Positions 43,853-53,648 of a stretch of DNA of 64,000 nt are shown here, piece by piece. The DNA comes from Candidatus Obscuribacterales bacterium (lineage in GTDB: Bacteria > Cyanobacteriota > Vampirovibrionia > Obscuribacterales > Obscuribacteraceae), in assembly GCA_019637435.1 (NCBI GenBank), contig JAHBVO010000001.1, forward strand, positions 62,001 to 126,000, read 5' to 3'. Position 1 is the stretch's first letter. The number at the start of each line of letters is the position of its first letter. The notes below the pieces were generated by a model that worked only from the letters and a program-made list of their open reading frames with translations, was not told the origin of the DNA and made no database searches. Position numbers and translations under genes: made by a program.

Positions 43853-44368
43853 ATGAGCGATGAAACAGCAGGCAGCAACGTCGAGTCCGGTTCGGGGGCG
43901 TCATCAGATAAGCCTGAGGCTGCCGTTCCGTCGACTGATGCGAAACCCGCAGAGGCACAGGGTGTTTTCAAGCGTCGCCCGCTGTTTAAGGCTTGCCTGG
44001 ATTCATTCAATTACGTCAACAGTATTTCTCAAGATGAAGCGGTCAAGGTGCGCGACAGCGACCGAGCGACCAGCATCTGGCTAATGATAGTTTCGATCGT
44101 TACCGTCGGCGCGATGTTGATTGAACCACTAGCGCCGCACCGCATGCCGCTTCTCGTGGTTTGCGATATTCTGATTGGCATGTCCATTTTTTATTACATC
44201 GCCAATCGTTTTGGCATTATTGGAACGTTCAATCCGCGTCAAGCCTTGCTTTCGTGGCAATTAATGATGGGTGCTACCTTCTTCGGAATCTTCCTGACAA
44301 TCAACCTGGCGCTCCTGTTGGGGCTCGTCGTTGTTTTGACGGCACCATCGGATATACCGACTCTCTAA
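43853..44368 (+). CDS. Small polytopic membrane protein of unknown function
   Basis: 171 residues. A hydrophilic Ser/Ala/Glu-rich N-terminus (~40 residues) is followed by three membrane helices (about 76-93, 98-118 and 135-163). The junction FKRRPLFKACLDSFNYVNSISQDEA is positively charged, so the N-terminus is probably cytoplasmic. No domain recognised. ATG at 43853 with CAGGAG upstream. It stands just upstream of tig but is separated from it by 156 bases. Confidence 0.6.
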   Translation: MSDETAGSNVESGSGASSDKPEAAVPSTDAKPAEAQGVFKRRPLFKACLDSFNYVNSISQDEAVKVRDSDRATSIWLMIVSIVTVGAMLIEPLAPHRMPLLVVCDILIGMSIFYYIANRFGIIGTFNPRQALLSWQLMMGATFFGIFLTINLALLLGLVVVLTAPSDIPTL

Positions 44369-44524
44369 AGTAAAGACATTACGTGCAAACGAGCACACAG
44401 GCGCAGCCAGCGTGCTAAAATCGCGTGTTGTTGTTAGCGGTGTATGCATTTGAGACGACTTCGGTAAGTTCGCTCAAATCACCGCCGACATTTTCTGTAC
44501 TAAGCAAGGGGCAGTTGAGAGAAC

Positions 44525-45970
44525 ATGAAGGTTACTCTAGACCGTGAAGGCAAGAACATCGTGCTCGTCGGAGTTGAGCTCGAGGCGGAGAAGGCATCAA
44601 GAGCTTACGAAATTACATGTCGCGAGCTGTCTCACCAGGTTGAGATTCCAGGTTTCAGAAAAGGCAAAGCTCCACGAAATATTATCGAAAAGCGCTTCGG
44701 TCGCGAAATTATCAAAAAGGAAGCGCTTGAGCGCTTGATCCCCGACCTGTTGCAGCAAGTTATCGTTGACAAAAACCTCGACATCATCACCAATCCTGAA
44801 ATTCAGGAATGCAAATTCGAACTCGGTGAGCCGCTCACCATGAAGGCAAAGTTCGAAGTTCGTCCTGAAGTCACTCTGGGCGAATACAAAAACCTCAAAG
44901 TCGATGTTCCGGAAGCAAAACTCAACGACAACGCCGTCGACAAAGCTCTCGAACACCTCGCAGAGCAAAAGGCAGACCTCAAGCCGGTTGACCCTCGTGA
45001 AGTGGTTCTCGGCGATCACGTTTTGCTCGACTTCGAATGCAAAGTCGACGACAAACCGGTTGAAGGCGGCAAAGGCGAGGGTCTTACCCTCGAAGTGAAA
45101 GAAGGACAATTTCTTCCCAACTTCTGCGAACAGTTGGTTGGCCACAAGCCTGGCGAGAAGTTCAAAATCGAAGTCACCTTCCCCGAAGAGTACAGAAACA
45201 AAGCCCTCGCTGGAAAGCCGGCAGTTTTCGAAGTTGACCTGAAAGAAGTACGCCAGAGAGTCGTCCCGGAAATCAATGACGAGATGGCTAAAGGTTACGA
45301 CCACGAGAGCCTGGACACTTTGAAAGCCGCTATCAAAGAGCGTCTTGACGATGATCTACAAATGCAAAACCGCGCACGCGCTCAAAAAGTTGTGGTTGAA
45401 GCCGTGGTCGAACGCGCTCAAGTAGACATTCCTGAGACGATGATCAAACGCGAGCACGAATTGTTGATGCAGCAAATGCGTCAGGAAGTCGAGCGCTATG
45501 GCGAGAGCTGGGATGAGTACAAGAAGAACGAGAACTTTGCCAAAGTAGAAGAAGGCAAGCAAGAAGAAGCGAAACAACGCGTTCTGCATAGCCTGGTTCT
45601 CGGTGCGGTTGTCAGAGCCGAAAATCTCTCGGTTTCCGAAGAAGAAGTTGCTCCTTACCTCGCTCAAATCGCAGTAAGCAACAACATTCCGCCAGAGCGT
45701 TACAGAGAAATGGCGCAGGATGAGTATCTGATGCGTCAAATCACCGAAGAAGTTTTGACCGGTAAGGTCGTAGATTTCCTCGTCGATAACGCTGAGCTCA
45801 ACTACGTCGAAGACACCCATGTGCATGGTCCTGAGTGCGCTCACGGACACGAGCACGAGGGCGGTCACGAGCATGGACCTGACTGCGACCACGATGCCGA
45901 AGAAAAGGAAGAAGTGGCTGCATCGGCAAAATCATCTTCGAAGAAGAAAACAGCTAAGAAAGACAAGTAA
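44525..45970 (+). CDS. tig: Trigger factor, ribosome-associated chaperone, with a His-rich C-terminal tail
   Basis: 481 residues. The N-terminal ribosome-binding domain carries the signature GFRKGKAP. A central FKBP-like PPIase region is at ~155-245, and a helical C-terminal chaperone domain follows. It shields nascent chains at the exit tunnel. Residues 432-457 are an added segment dense in His with two Cys (HGPECAHGHEHEGGHEHG and on), followed by a Lys/Ser-rich end. This looks metal-binding, like the SlyD tail, and is not part of the usual trigger factor. tig, clpP, clpX and lon follow in the order seen in many bacteria. Confidence 0.95.
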   Translation: MKVTLDREGKNIVLVGVELEAEKASRAYEITCRELSHQVEIPGFRKGKAPRNIIEKRFGREIIKKEALERLIPDLLQQVIVDKNLDIITNPEIQECKFELGEPLTMKAKFEVRPEVTLGEYKNLKVDVPEAKLNDNAVDKALEHLAEQKADLKPVDPREVVLGDHVLLDFECKVDDKPVEGGKGEGLTLEVKEGQFLPNFCEQLVGHKPGEKFKIEVTFPEEYRNKALAGKPAVFEVDLKEVRQRVVPEINDEMAKGYDHESLDTLKAAIKERLDDDLQMQNRARAQKVVVEAVVERAQVDIPETMIKREHELLMQQMRQEVERYGESWDEYKKNENFAKVEEGKQEEAKQRVLHSLVLGAVVRAENLSVSEEEVAPYLAQIAVSNNIPPERYREMAQDEYLMRQITEEVLTGKVVDFLVDNAELNYVEDTHVHGPECAHGHEHEGGHEHGPDCDHDAEEKEEVAASAKSSSKKKTAKKDK

Positions 45971-45986
45971 GCGACCGGATAGGCGT

Positions 45987-46012
45987 GCGAGCGTTTTGCG
46001 TGAAATGCTCGC
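45987..46012 (+). terminator. Hairpin after tig
   Basis: GCGAGCGTTT and AAATGCTCGC form a 10-bp stem (one G-T pair) with a six-base loop, 17 bases after the tig stop. The downstream T content is low (ACTTTT at 46022), so it is a weak or partial terminator. Confidence 0.5.
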
Positions 46013-46102
46013 GCGCCCGCGACTTTTCTGAAGCATGTGCGAAGGCGACAATCGGTTTAAGTCCGATATCAAGAAGTCGAATGGGCGCGTCAGTCAGAGA
46101 TA

Positions 46103-46137
46103 CGCTTGAATACTCAGAAAAAGGCGCTTGAATACTC
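46103..46137 (+). promoter_or_regulatory. Direct repeat upstream of clpP
   Basis: CGCTTGAATACTC occurs twice, at 46103-46115 and 46125-46137. The start-to-start spacing of 22 bases is about two helical turns. It lies ~115-150 bases before the clpP start and 20 bases before a TATAAC (46157-46162) that could be a -10 box. Tandem sites on the same helix face suggest a regulator-binding site for the clp genes. Confidence 0.45.
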
Positions 46138-46250
46138 TAATTCGATCGGATTCTGATATAACCTTCAGTAAGTAAACGACCGGATTAAAAAGACACAAGC
46201 CGACACATCGGATCTAACTCAGGAAGCTACAAGAGGGGAGAAACCTACCA

Positions 46251-46958
46251 ATGTCAGACAAGGAAATGGGAATGCGCGACAGCTTGCTCCATGGAACACG
46301 CGACAGCTTGCTCTACGGACCCACGAGCATCAGCCCAATTGCATCGCCGCAAGCGTTTTTTCCTACGGTTATCGAAACCACAGCACGCAGCGAAAGAGCG
46401 ATGGATATCTTCTCCAGACTCTTGCGCGAACGTATCGTGTTCCTCGGTTTTCCAATCGATGACATGATTGCCAACACGATCGTGGCTCAGCTGCTCCTTC
46501 TTGAAGGTGAAGACCCGGAGAAAGATATCCGCGTCTACATTAACTCTCCAGGTGGATCGGTTACGGCAGGGTTAGCTATATATGACACTATCCAGCACAT
46601 TCGCTGCGATGTTGTGACAATCTGCCTCGGTCAAGCCGCCAGTATGGGAGCGTTCCTCCTGGCTGCCGGAACGAAGGGTAAGAGAATGGCGTTGCCTCAT
46701 TCGCGTATCTTGATCCACCAACCTCTGGGTGGTGCATCCGGTCAAGCTACTGATATTGAAATTCAAGCTCGCGAGATCTTGAGAATTAAGAGACAGCTCA
46801 ATGAACTTCTCGCGATGCACACTGGTCAGTCCGTTAAAACTATCGAAAAAGACACGGATCGCGATAACATCATGACCGCCGAAGAAGCCAAGGGATATGG
46901 TCTGGTTGACCAAGTCATTCAAAAACTGGAAGACAGTCCAAATCTCTCGGCCGTTTAA
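46251..46958 (+). CDS. clpP: ATP-dependent Clp protease proteolytic subunit
   Basis: 235 residues. The serine protease triad is recognisable: Ser131 in GQAASMGA, His156 in LIHQPLGG and Asp205 in DTDRDN. The N-terminus before the mature core (about 35 residues) is longer than usual and contains a near-duplicate (RDSLLHG, RDSLLYG). It is probably removed by processing. It forms the tetradecameric degradation chamber with ClpX, encoded 108 bases downstream. A GAGGGGAG ribosome site precedes the start by about 12 bases. Confidence 0.95.
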   Translation: MSDKEMGMRDSLLHGTRDSLLYGPTSISPIASPQAFFPTVIETTARSERAMDIFSRLLRERIVFLGFPIDDMIANTIVAQLLLLEGEDPEKDIRVYINSPGGSVTAGLAIYDTIQHIRCDVVTICLGQAASMGAFLLAAGTKGKRMALPHSRILIHQPLGGASGQATDIEIQAREILRIKRQLNELLAMHTGQSVKTIEKDTDRDNIMTAEEAKGYGLVDQVIQKLEDSPNLSAV

Positions 46959-47066
46959 GACAAATTAGTGCGTGCTTATATGGGATCATTAGGTTAGGAT
47001 AGTAGCAACGTTCGTGAGTCGTTGTGAAATTGCCAAACATAGGCACTAGTTAGACAGGGAAGCCAA

Positions 47067-48371
47067 ATGCCAAAACCATCTGACAACCGATTGAAGTGTT
47101 CGTTCTGCGGAAAAAGCCAGGACCAAGTTAAAAAGCTAATTGCCGGTCCCGGCGTATATATCTGCGATGAATGCGTCGATTTGTGTAATGAGATCCTCGA
47201 TGAGGAGCTTTTCGAAGGCGGTCCGGCAGCAAGTGGTGCTGCGCAAGAGAGCTCTTCTCTCGTTCTAACCGAGATCCCTAAGCCGCACGACATTAAGAAG
47301 AATATGGACGAGCATATCGTCGGCCAGAACCTCGCCAAGAAGATTCTGAGCGTGGCTGTGTACAACCACTACAAGCGGATCACTCATAACGAGGAGAGCA
47401 AGGAAAACGTCGAAATTCAAAAAGCGAACATCCTGCTCATCGGACCGACAGGTTGCGGAAAAACATTGATGGCGCAAACGCTGGCCAGACTGCTGGACGT
47501 GCCTTTTGCTGTCGCTGACGCAACCACCTTGACTGAAGCCGGCTACGTCGGCGAGGACGTCGAAAACATTCTTCTGCGTCTCTATCAGGCTGCCGACTAC
47601 GACATCAAGAAAGCCGAGCGCGGCATCATCTATATCGATGAGATCGATAAGATCTCACGTAAGTCTGAAAACACCAGCATTACCCGTGATGTCAGCGGTG
47701 AAGGTGTACAGCAAGCTCTTCTCAAGATGATTGAAGGAACCGTTGCGAACGTCCCTCCGCAAGGCGGACGCAAGCATCCTCATCAAGAGTTCATTCAAAT
47801 CAATACCTCCAACATTCTCTTCATCTGCGGCGGCGCGTTCGTCGGTTTAGACAAGATTGTCGAATCGAGAATTTCGTCCAATCGCTCGATTGGTTTCGGC
47901 GCGGAAAGACCTCTCACCCAGTGGGAGCGTGAAGCGAAGACGAGTAAGATTCTCAAAGAAACCTCTCCGGACGATCTGATCAAGTTTGGTTTGATTCCTG
48001 AGTTCGTGGGTCGTATACCGGTCGTCGCGGTTCTCGAAGCGCTCGATGTCGACGCTCTCGTCAGAATTATGGTCGAACCGAAGAACGCCCTTATCAAACA
48101 GTATCAGCAGCTCCTCAAGTGGGATCACGTCGATCTCAAATTCGACGACGACGCTATCAGCGCCATCGCCGAAGAGGCGCTCAAGCGCAAGACCGGTGCT
48201 CGCGCCTTGAGAGCAATCGTCGAAGAGATCATGCTGGACGTTATGTACGAAGTGCCGTCGCGCGACGACATCAAGCTCTGCCATATCACGAAAGATCTTG
48301 TTGATAAACGTTCAACCGCCGAACTTCTGGATATCCGAAAGGCTAAACTTAAAGGCGAGAAATCTGCCTAG
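47067..48371 (+). CDS. clpX: ATP-dependent Clp protease ATP-binding subunit ClpX
   Basis: 434 residues. An N-terminal C4 zinc finger (CSFCGK and CDECVDLC), Walker A GPTGCGKT, Walker [10 protein letters not shown], and the pore/IGF-loop region (RSIGFGAE) that docks on ClpP are all present. It unfolds substrates and feeds them to ClpP. Length and order are standard. ATG at 47067 after AGGGAAG. Confidence 0.97.
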   Translation: MPKPSDNRLKCSFCGKSQDQVKKLIAGPGVYICDECVDLCNEILDEELFEGGPAASGAAQESSSLVLTEIPKPHDIKKNMDEHIVGQNLAKKILSVAVYNHYKRITHNEESKENVEIQKANILLIGPTGCGKTLMAQTLARLLDVPFAVADATTLTEAGYVGEDVENILLRLYQAADYDIKKAERGIIYIDEIDKISRKSENTSITRDVSGEGVQQALLKMIEGTVANVPPQGGRKHPHQEFIQINTSNILFICGGAFVGLDKIVESRISSNRSIGFGAERPLTQWEREAKTSKILKETSPDDLIKFGLIPEFVGRIPVVAVLEALDVDALVRIMVEPKNALIKQYQQLLKWDHVDLKFDDDAISAIAEEALKRKTGARALRAIVEEIMLDVMYEVPSRDDIKLCHITKDLVDKRSTAELLDIRKAKLKGEKSA

Positions 48372-48398
48372 TTTTAGGGCAAGGCAAATTTCAATGTA

Positions 48399-48411
48399 GC
48401 GCGTAACGCGC
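48399..48411 (+). other. Small GC hairpin between clpX and lon
   Basis: GCGCG-TAA-CGCGC is a perfect five-base inverted repeat with a three-base loop, 28 bases after the clpX stop and 30 before the lon start. There is no T-run, so it is not a clear terminator. It may affect expression of lon. Confidence 0.3.
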
Positions 48412-48440
48412 ATCACCCCTCACCATTGGGATTTGACACA

Positions 48441-50897
48441 GTGGTCGATTTCGACACAACTAATTTTCCGCTGATTCCTTTAAGGGATGTTGTCGTTTTT
48501 CCACAGATGGTGACACCGCTCTTCGTCAGTAGACCTAGATCGATAGCCAGTCTCGAACAAGCTCTCATGCGCGACGATCGACTTGTCGTCCTCGTCGCGC
48601 AGCGTGATGCTGAGTGCGAAGAGCCTCAGCAAGATGATCTGTATTCGATTGGCACACTTGCCGAAGTCATGCAGATGCTTAAACTTCCGGACGGCACCGT
48701 CAAAGTGCTGGTCGAGGGTTCTTCGCGTGTGAAGCTTGAAGATTTTAAAGAAGAACCGACACTACTGACGGTGCGCGTCTCTGAGCGCCCTGAAATTCTG
48801 ATCGACGATACAGCGACAAAAACTTTGATTCGAGTTTCTGTCGAAAAATTCGAGCAGTACGTCAAGTCCACAAAGAAAATCAACCCGGAGAGTTTACTCG
48901 CCGTCTCTGGAATCGGACAACCCGGGCGGCTTGCCGACATCATCGCCACTTACCTTGGTCTTGAGGTTTCTGAACGGCAACACTGTTTGGAAATTGAAGA
49001 TGCGACTGAACGGCTCGAGTACATTGGCACACTTCTATCGAGAGAGTTGGAACTCGCCGATCTCGAACAGCAGATTCACGACAAAGTCAGATTCAATCTG
49101 GAAAAAACTCAACGCGAATATTATTTGCGCGAAAAAATGCGCATTATTCAGGATGAGCTAAACGCTGACAGTGAGCAGCTTGGCGAAATTGCCGAGTACA
49201 AGCTCAAGATCAAGAAATGCAAAATCAAAGGCACCGCTCTTGAGAAAGTGAATAAGGAGCTCGCTCGTCTTGAGAAGATGATGCCGCAGAGCGCTGAGGC
49301 TGCAGTGATTCGATCCTATCTGGACACCATGGTGAGTTTGCCCTGGTCGAAGCGATCGAAGGAAATTATCGATCTCGAGCGAGCCGATGAGATTCTCGAG
49401 CAAGACCATTACGGGCTGGAGAAAGTCAAAGAGCGCATTCTCGAGTATCTTGCCGTGCGAAAACTTTCCAAGGAGTCGCAAGGCACCATCCTCTGTCTTT
49501 GCGGTCCGCCTGGTGTCGGAAAAACCAGCTTGGCGCGTTCCATTGCCGCGGCGATGAACCGCAAATTCGCGCGCATCAGTCTGGGCGGCGTCAACGACGA
49601 AGCGGAAATTCGCGGGCACAGAAGAACTTATATCGGCGCAATGCCGGGACGAATTATTCAAGCGTTGAAACAAGCCGGTACAAAAAATCCAGTCATCTTG
49701 CTCGATGAGATCGAGAAGATGACGCGCAACTACATGGGTGACCCGACCGCCGCAATGCTGGAGGTCCTGGATCCCGATCAGAACGAAAATTTCTCAGACC
49801 ACTACCTCGACGCCCCCTTCTCTTTGAGCGAAGTGGTTTTTATCGGTACGGCAAACGCTCTCGATTACATTCCTCGCCCATTGCACGACCGGCTCGAGGT
49901 AATTCAGCTCTCAGGCTATACGGAAGAAGAGAAAGTGGCGATAGCCGAGATTCATATTCTTCCCAAAGCTCTTAAAAAACACGGACTCTCTCAGAAACAG
50001 CTGAAGTTTCAGTCTCAAGCGCTTCGCCGAATTATCCAAGAATATACAAGGGAAGCCGGTGTGCGAAACCTTGAACGTGCAATCGCGCAGATTTGCCGCA
50101 AGGTCGCAACTCGCATCGTCGGTGGTGAATCGAATGCTGTGAAAGTGACACCGCAAATGGTGTACGAGTTTCTAGGTCCGGCTAGAATCATTCGTGAAAA
50201 TGAAACGCGCGCACCTCAAGTCGGTTTGGTAACAGGCTTGGCCTGGACTGAAACCGGTGGTGAGACATTGCAAGTTGAAGTAAACACCATGAAGGGCAAA
50301 GGCAATCTGCAGTTGACCGGTCAATTGGGCGACGTCATGAAAGAGTCTGCTCAAGCCGCTTTCAGCTATATCAGATCCCACGCTGAAGCTTTGAATATTT
50401 CGCCGACATTCCTGGATGACCGTGATGTTCATGTTCACATACCAGAAGGCGCGATTCCAAAAGACGGTCCCTCAGCCGGTATCGCCTTGTGTACTGCGCT
50501 GATATCCGCAATTTCCAAACGACCCGTTCGCGGAACGGTCGCCATGACCGGCGAGATAACATTGCGCGGAAGAGTGCTAGCCATTGGCGGATTAAAAGAG
50601 AAAGTTCTTGCCGCGCTGCGCGCCGGTGTCAAGACTGTTATCTTCCCGAAGAGCAACGAAAAGGACTTGCAGGACATCCCCGAGTACGTCAAAGAAAAGC
50701 TGGAACTCATTGCAGTCAGCCATCTCGATGAAGTCTTCCCGATTGTTTTTGAGGGCGAGAGCAAGAAGGTGGATGCTAAAAAAGTCGATCCGAAGAAAAG
50801 CGATTCTAAAAAGGGCGATAAGAAAAAGGACGCCAAGACTCGACCGCTCAGGCGCACAGCGGCTCGCCAGAGCGCTCGCGGTCACATTGGACGATAG
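48441..50897 (+). CDS. lon: ATP-dependent protease Lon
   Basis: 818 residues from the GTG at 48441. The N-terminal LAN domain starts at FPLIPLRDVVVFPQM. Walker A GPPGVGKT, Walker B VILLDEIEKM and the Ser-Lys dyad are present: Ser678 in DGPSAG and Lys721 in GGLKEKVL. This is a LonA enzyme degrading damaged and regulatory proteins. The C-terminal ~45 residues are an added Lys-rich tail with KKxDxKK repeats. GGGA lies nine bases before the GTG; a TTG at 48426 has no ribosome site. It ends the tig-clpP-clpX-lon block and is convergent with the HAD gene. Confidence 0.96.
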   Translation: MVDFDTTNFPLIPLRDVVVFPQMVTPLFVSRPRSIASLEQALMRDDRLVVLVAQRDAECEEPQQDDLYSIGTLAEVMQMLKLPDGTVKVLVEGSSRVKLEDFKEEPTLLTVRVSERPEILIDDTATKTLIRVSVEKFEQYVKSTKKINPESLLAVSGIGQPGRLADIIATYLGLEVSERQHCLEIEDATERLEYIGTLLSRELELADLEQQIHDKVRFNLEKTQREYYLREKMRIIQDELNADSEQLGEIAEYKLKIKKCKIKGTALEKVNKELARLEKMMPQSAEAAVIRSYLDTMVSLPWSKRSKEIIDLERADEILEQDHYGLEKVKERILEYLAVRKLSKESQGTILCLCGPPGVGKTSLARSIAAAMNRKFARISLGGVNDEAEIRGHRRTYIGAMPGRIIQALKQAGTKNPVILLDEIEKMTRNYMGDPTAAMLEVLDPDQNENFSDHYLDAPFSLSEVVFIGTANALDYIPRPLHDRLEVIQLSGYTEEEKVAIAEIHILPKALKKHGLSQKQLKFQSQALRRIIQEYTREAGVRNLERAIAQICRKVATRIVGGESNAVKVTPQMVYEFLGPARIIRENETRAPQVGLVTGLAWTETGGETLQVEVNTMKGKGNLQLTGQLGDVMKESAQAAFSYIRSHAEALNISPTFLDDRDVHVHIPEGAIPKDGPSAGIALCTALISAISKRPVRGTVAMTGEITLRGRVLAIGGLKEKVLAALRAGVKTVIFPKSNEKDLQDIPEYVKEKLELIAVSHLDEVFPIVFEGESKKVDAKKVDPKKSDSKKGDKKKDAKTRPLRRTAARQSARGHIGR

Positions 50898-50910
50898 ATA
50901 ACCATCAGCA

Positions 50911-51774
50911 TTAACGAAGCTCAGCTTGTTTCCGTGCAAGGTAGATTTGAGATGCGTTCGTGGCCACTGCTGCTCGCAACAGAGCGCCCAAGTCTTCGTC
51001 CGCGGCAAATTTTGGTGAATGAGTACTTGCGACGCGATCAGTTTTCACGAACTCCAGAAACGCTCGCTTTGCCGAGCTCTTCACGGTGGGCTTGAAGATA
51101 CCGAATGCGGTACCACGATTCTTTTGCACAAGCGAGAAGCAGGGTATATCTGTGAGACCGTCTCCGACATAGATCATGTTGCGAAACGCTACTCTCCTGG
51201 TTTCCTCGGGAACGTGCTTGTTGACCAGGTACTGATTTTGCAACGTGTCCGCTTGAGTTATGCCCTTGTTAATCTCGAAAAGGTATCTCGTCTTCTCCGT
51301 AAACGTGATGGTCCGCTTTATTCTTTTCAATACGCCAGACTCGTCTTCGCCAAAGAGACAGCCGTAGACGCCATCAAAAGTTTCGCGTACGAATTTGCTC
51401 CCGAGGATGACTTCTTGAAGTCCGCCGGAGATGATGTAAAACTCGACGGAGATGTCTCTTGAGGTCTCTCTCACGAGTGCTCTCAAATCATTCGCAAGTT
51501 CGAAGACTCCAGGGAAAAACTTGTCGTCGAGTGTTGCCCCGAATGCTGACAGATCCTTGTTTGTTAGATTCCCCAGGGGTTTGTCCGGACCAATGTTTTC
51601 CAGAATCAAGTTCAGATATGCGATTGTCGGATCGTATCCCTCGTCCAAGAGGGACTTCGCATCGATCTTCCAAAATCTGTCAGTGTCTATTCCCCGACTT
51701 TCGAGCAACATTGTTGTCGAGTCGGGAAGCAGAGTATCATCAAAATCAAAGATTAACGCTATTACTTCCGGCAC
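50911..51774 (-). CDS. HAD superfamily phosphatase
   Basis: 287 residues. HAD motif I DFDDTL has nucleophile Asp10 and Asp12. A motif II-like YIISGG comes mid-protein, and MIYVGDGLTDIPC is motif IV. The cap is of moderate size. The phosphate substrate cannot be told. The start is a GTG at 51774 with no clear ribosome site. An upstream small ORF with a strong ribosome site overlaps it by 29 bases, which would allow translational coupling. Confidence 0.75.
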   Translation of the reverse strand: MPEVIALIFDFDDTLLPDSTTMLLESRGIDTDRFWKIDAKSLLDEGYDPTIAYLNLILENIGPDKPLGNLTNKDLSAFGATLDDKFFPGVFELANDLRALVRETSRDISVEFYIISGGLQEVILGSKFVRETFDGVYGCLFGEDESGVLKRIKRTITFTEKTRYLFEINKGITQADTLQNQYLVNKHVPEETRRVAFRNMIYVGDGLTDIPCFSLVQKNRGTAFGIFKPTVKSSAKRAFLEFVKTDRVASTHSPKFAADEDLGALLRAAVATNASQIYLARKQAELR

Positions 51775-51952
51775 GGTTCGATACGACGCTTCTCTGGCTC
51801 TTTACCGAGTCAGCAAGGGGTTCTGCAATTTTGTCTTTGCTTTGTTGACGTCGAGCGTCCGCGTACACCTTAAGCAGTGTGCGAGTAATTTTTGCGCACG
51901 TTTCAGATGTCTCCGTGGAAGCTGTCGTAGGTTCTTTCAAGCTCACCAGCAA
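51746..51952 (-). CDS. Possible small protein overlapping the HAD gene start
   Basis: 68 codons from a TTG at 51952. A strong Shine-Dalgarno GGGGAGG (51957-51963 on the minus strand) lies four bases upstream. The product is hydrophilic and basic, with ALKVYADARRQQ-like helical content (actual LLKVYADARRQQS), and no domain. It ends inside the start of the HAD gene. The HAD gene lacks its own ribosome site, which supports coupling. It could instead be only a leader or chance ORF. Confidence 0.35.
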   Translation of the reverse strand: MLVSLKEPTTASTETSETCAKITRTLLKVYADARRQQSKDKIAEPLADSVKSQRSVVSNRAGSNSVNL

Positions 51953-52121
51953 ATGACCTCCCCTGGATGCAACGTCCTATAGCCTATCGAATGAATGCGG
52001 TCACGACAAGTTAATCATTACAACCTTGACGCTCTCGCTCGAAAATTGTCTACATCGCATTCGTCGGCTGATTGGACAAGCCGGCCTTCGGCGTATCACC
52101 GTTGGCAACTTGGTAGCTGAT

Positions 52122-53546
52122 CTAATTGAACCAGGCCGCAAAACCGATGTATCGATTGCCGAAAACATCGCGTACATTTTTCCACGCGTCACCTTTGGCT
52201 AGATGTCCTTTCTCAAGATAGGGTTGGGCTGCGGTTCCCTGCACCCAGGTGACTAGATCGAATGTTCTGGGCTCAAGGAAAACTCTGCGCAAGTTCACGC
52301 CGTACTCGCCACGCTCACCTCTCCAGAATGGCACTAGAAGCTCGCCTCTGAGAACCTTCCCTGATTGGTTCATCATGTCTCCCCAGGTTTTTACCATATC
52401 TTCTGTTACGCGAACGTTTGGTATAACCCCTGTCTGCCTCGGGTTCGGAAGCCATTCGCAGTCATCGTCCGTTTCTGCCATGATGAAGTTCCACGAGATT
52501 TTGCTCTGCTCGACCACATTCTCCAAATTTAGAAGAGCCGCTTTGAGGCGCTCTGGATCTTTGACTTCCCAGTGGATGTTATGAATGCCTGCGATCAAAT
52601 CCGTGACGTCAATCTGTTCACCGCCAAGTTTTCGCACACTCTGACCGTGAGTGAGAAAGCCATACGGACTAACAACTTTGGCGAAAACAATATGACCGGA
52701 ACTCTCGAACCATTGCTGCGAATCGTAAGCTAAAAACATCTGACAAAATGAACCGAGCAAATTGCAGTAACCGCGCAGCCAGTGTACATCTCCGCGATCA
52801 AACTTAATCGAGAAGTTTTCGGCGTCTTCTTGTCCGAATTCGTCGTTGCGTGTGATTCTTTGATAGATTCGCCAGAGCATCTCTTCATCGGATGGGTCTC
52901 CGTCACCGTTTAAATCAAGTCGAATTAAACCCCATCGCAATCGCAGTTGCACTTTCTCATCCGTAATCTGCGCAAGTGTTTCGTCTGCTTGCGAAAAACC
53001 AGTTTGCAAGCGCTCGAAAATTTGACGGAAATCCTGATATGAGATTGGATGCGACGTTTGATTCGGTTTCAACCGAATGCGTAGGAATGGCGCTTGAATG
53101 CCCTCTTCTGATGTGCCGCGCAAACCATAGTAGGAAATGTCCTGCGCGAAGCGTTCAATGGTTTGAATAAATTGTGTGACGCCCAGGGAAAATCGCAAGC
53201 TGTCATCCTTTGGGTTCTGGCTCAAAGCCTCAATTACGGCTAATTTCCCGTCCTCAAGTTTACCTTCGATTAAGTAGCTCTCAACAAGTGGCGCTTTGTT
53301 CTTCTCTGGTTTTGGAGTTCTAGCTGTCGATTCCTTCTTCAAACCGGAATCAATGGATGTTGATTTCTTTGCTGTATTCATGGTTTTCGTGACCTTATTT
53401 TTGCCTGATTTACCGCGCTGTTTTGCAGTAACTTTTACGGGCGGATTTGCATTGGGCTGCTTCGCCGGTGTCGCCGCCAGGGCGGAGTTCGCGCTGCCGA
53501 TAAGAGCAGCTGTTACTGCCGCAATAATTGATTTTCGTGGACGCAT
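52122..53546 (-). CDS. Exported protein with an EF-hand-like loop (paralogue A)
   Basis: 474 residues from the ATG at 53546, which follows GGAAGG and begins a signal peptide (MRPRKSIIAAVTAALIG, ending near NSALA). An open frame extends to 53615 but is less likely. A Lys-rich linker follows, then a helical, TPR-like segment (VIEALSQNPKDDSLRFSLG). A canonical 12-residue EF-hand loop DLNGDGDPSDEE sits at 211-222 and suggests calcium binding. The C-terminal half is rich in Trp and conserved with the neighbour (WLRGY, DDCEWLPNPRQ, LVPFWRG). Function unknown. Probably periplasmic or secreted. Confidence 0.65.
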   Translation of the reverse strand: MRPRKSIIAAVTAALIGSANSALAATPAKQPNANPPVKVTAKQRGKSGKNKVTKTMNTAKKSTSIDSGLKKESTARTPKPEKNKAPLVESYLIEGKLEDGKLAVIEALSQNPKDDSLRFSLGVTQFIQTIERFAQDISYYGLRGTSEEGIQAPFLRIRLKPNQTSHPISYQDFRQIFERLQTGFSQADETLAQITDEKVQLRLRWGLIRLDLNGDGDPSDEEMLWRIYQRITRNDEFGQEDAENFSIKFDRGDVHWLRGYCNLLGSFCQMFLAYDSQQWFESSGHIVFAKVVSPYGFLTHGQSVRKLGGEQIDVTDLIAGIHNIHWEVKDPERLKAALLNLENVVEQSKISWNFIMAETDDDCEWLPNPRQTGVIPNVRVTEDMVKTWGDMMNQSGKVLRGELLVPFWRGERGEYGVNLRRVFLEPRTFDLVTWVQGTAAQPYLEKGHLAKGDAWKNVRDVFGNRYIGFAAWFN

Positions 53547-53648
53547 GTTTGCCTTCCGATTGGGATGATTGAATTCTCTCGCCATTGGAGTCATCACAAT
53601 GGTTTGATTCAACACTTTGCGTATTGTTGAAATTGAGCAGTAAACAAA

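Noticed and set aside
44597..45304. 235-residue minus-strand open frame over trigger factor
   Set aside because: Antisense to tig; its Phe/Val-rich composition reflects the opposite strand of Lys/Glu codons.
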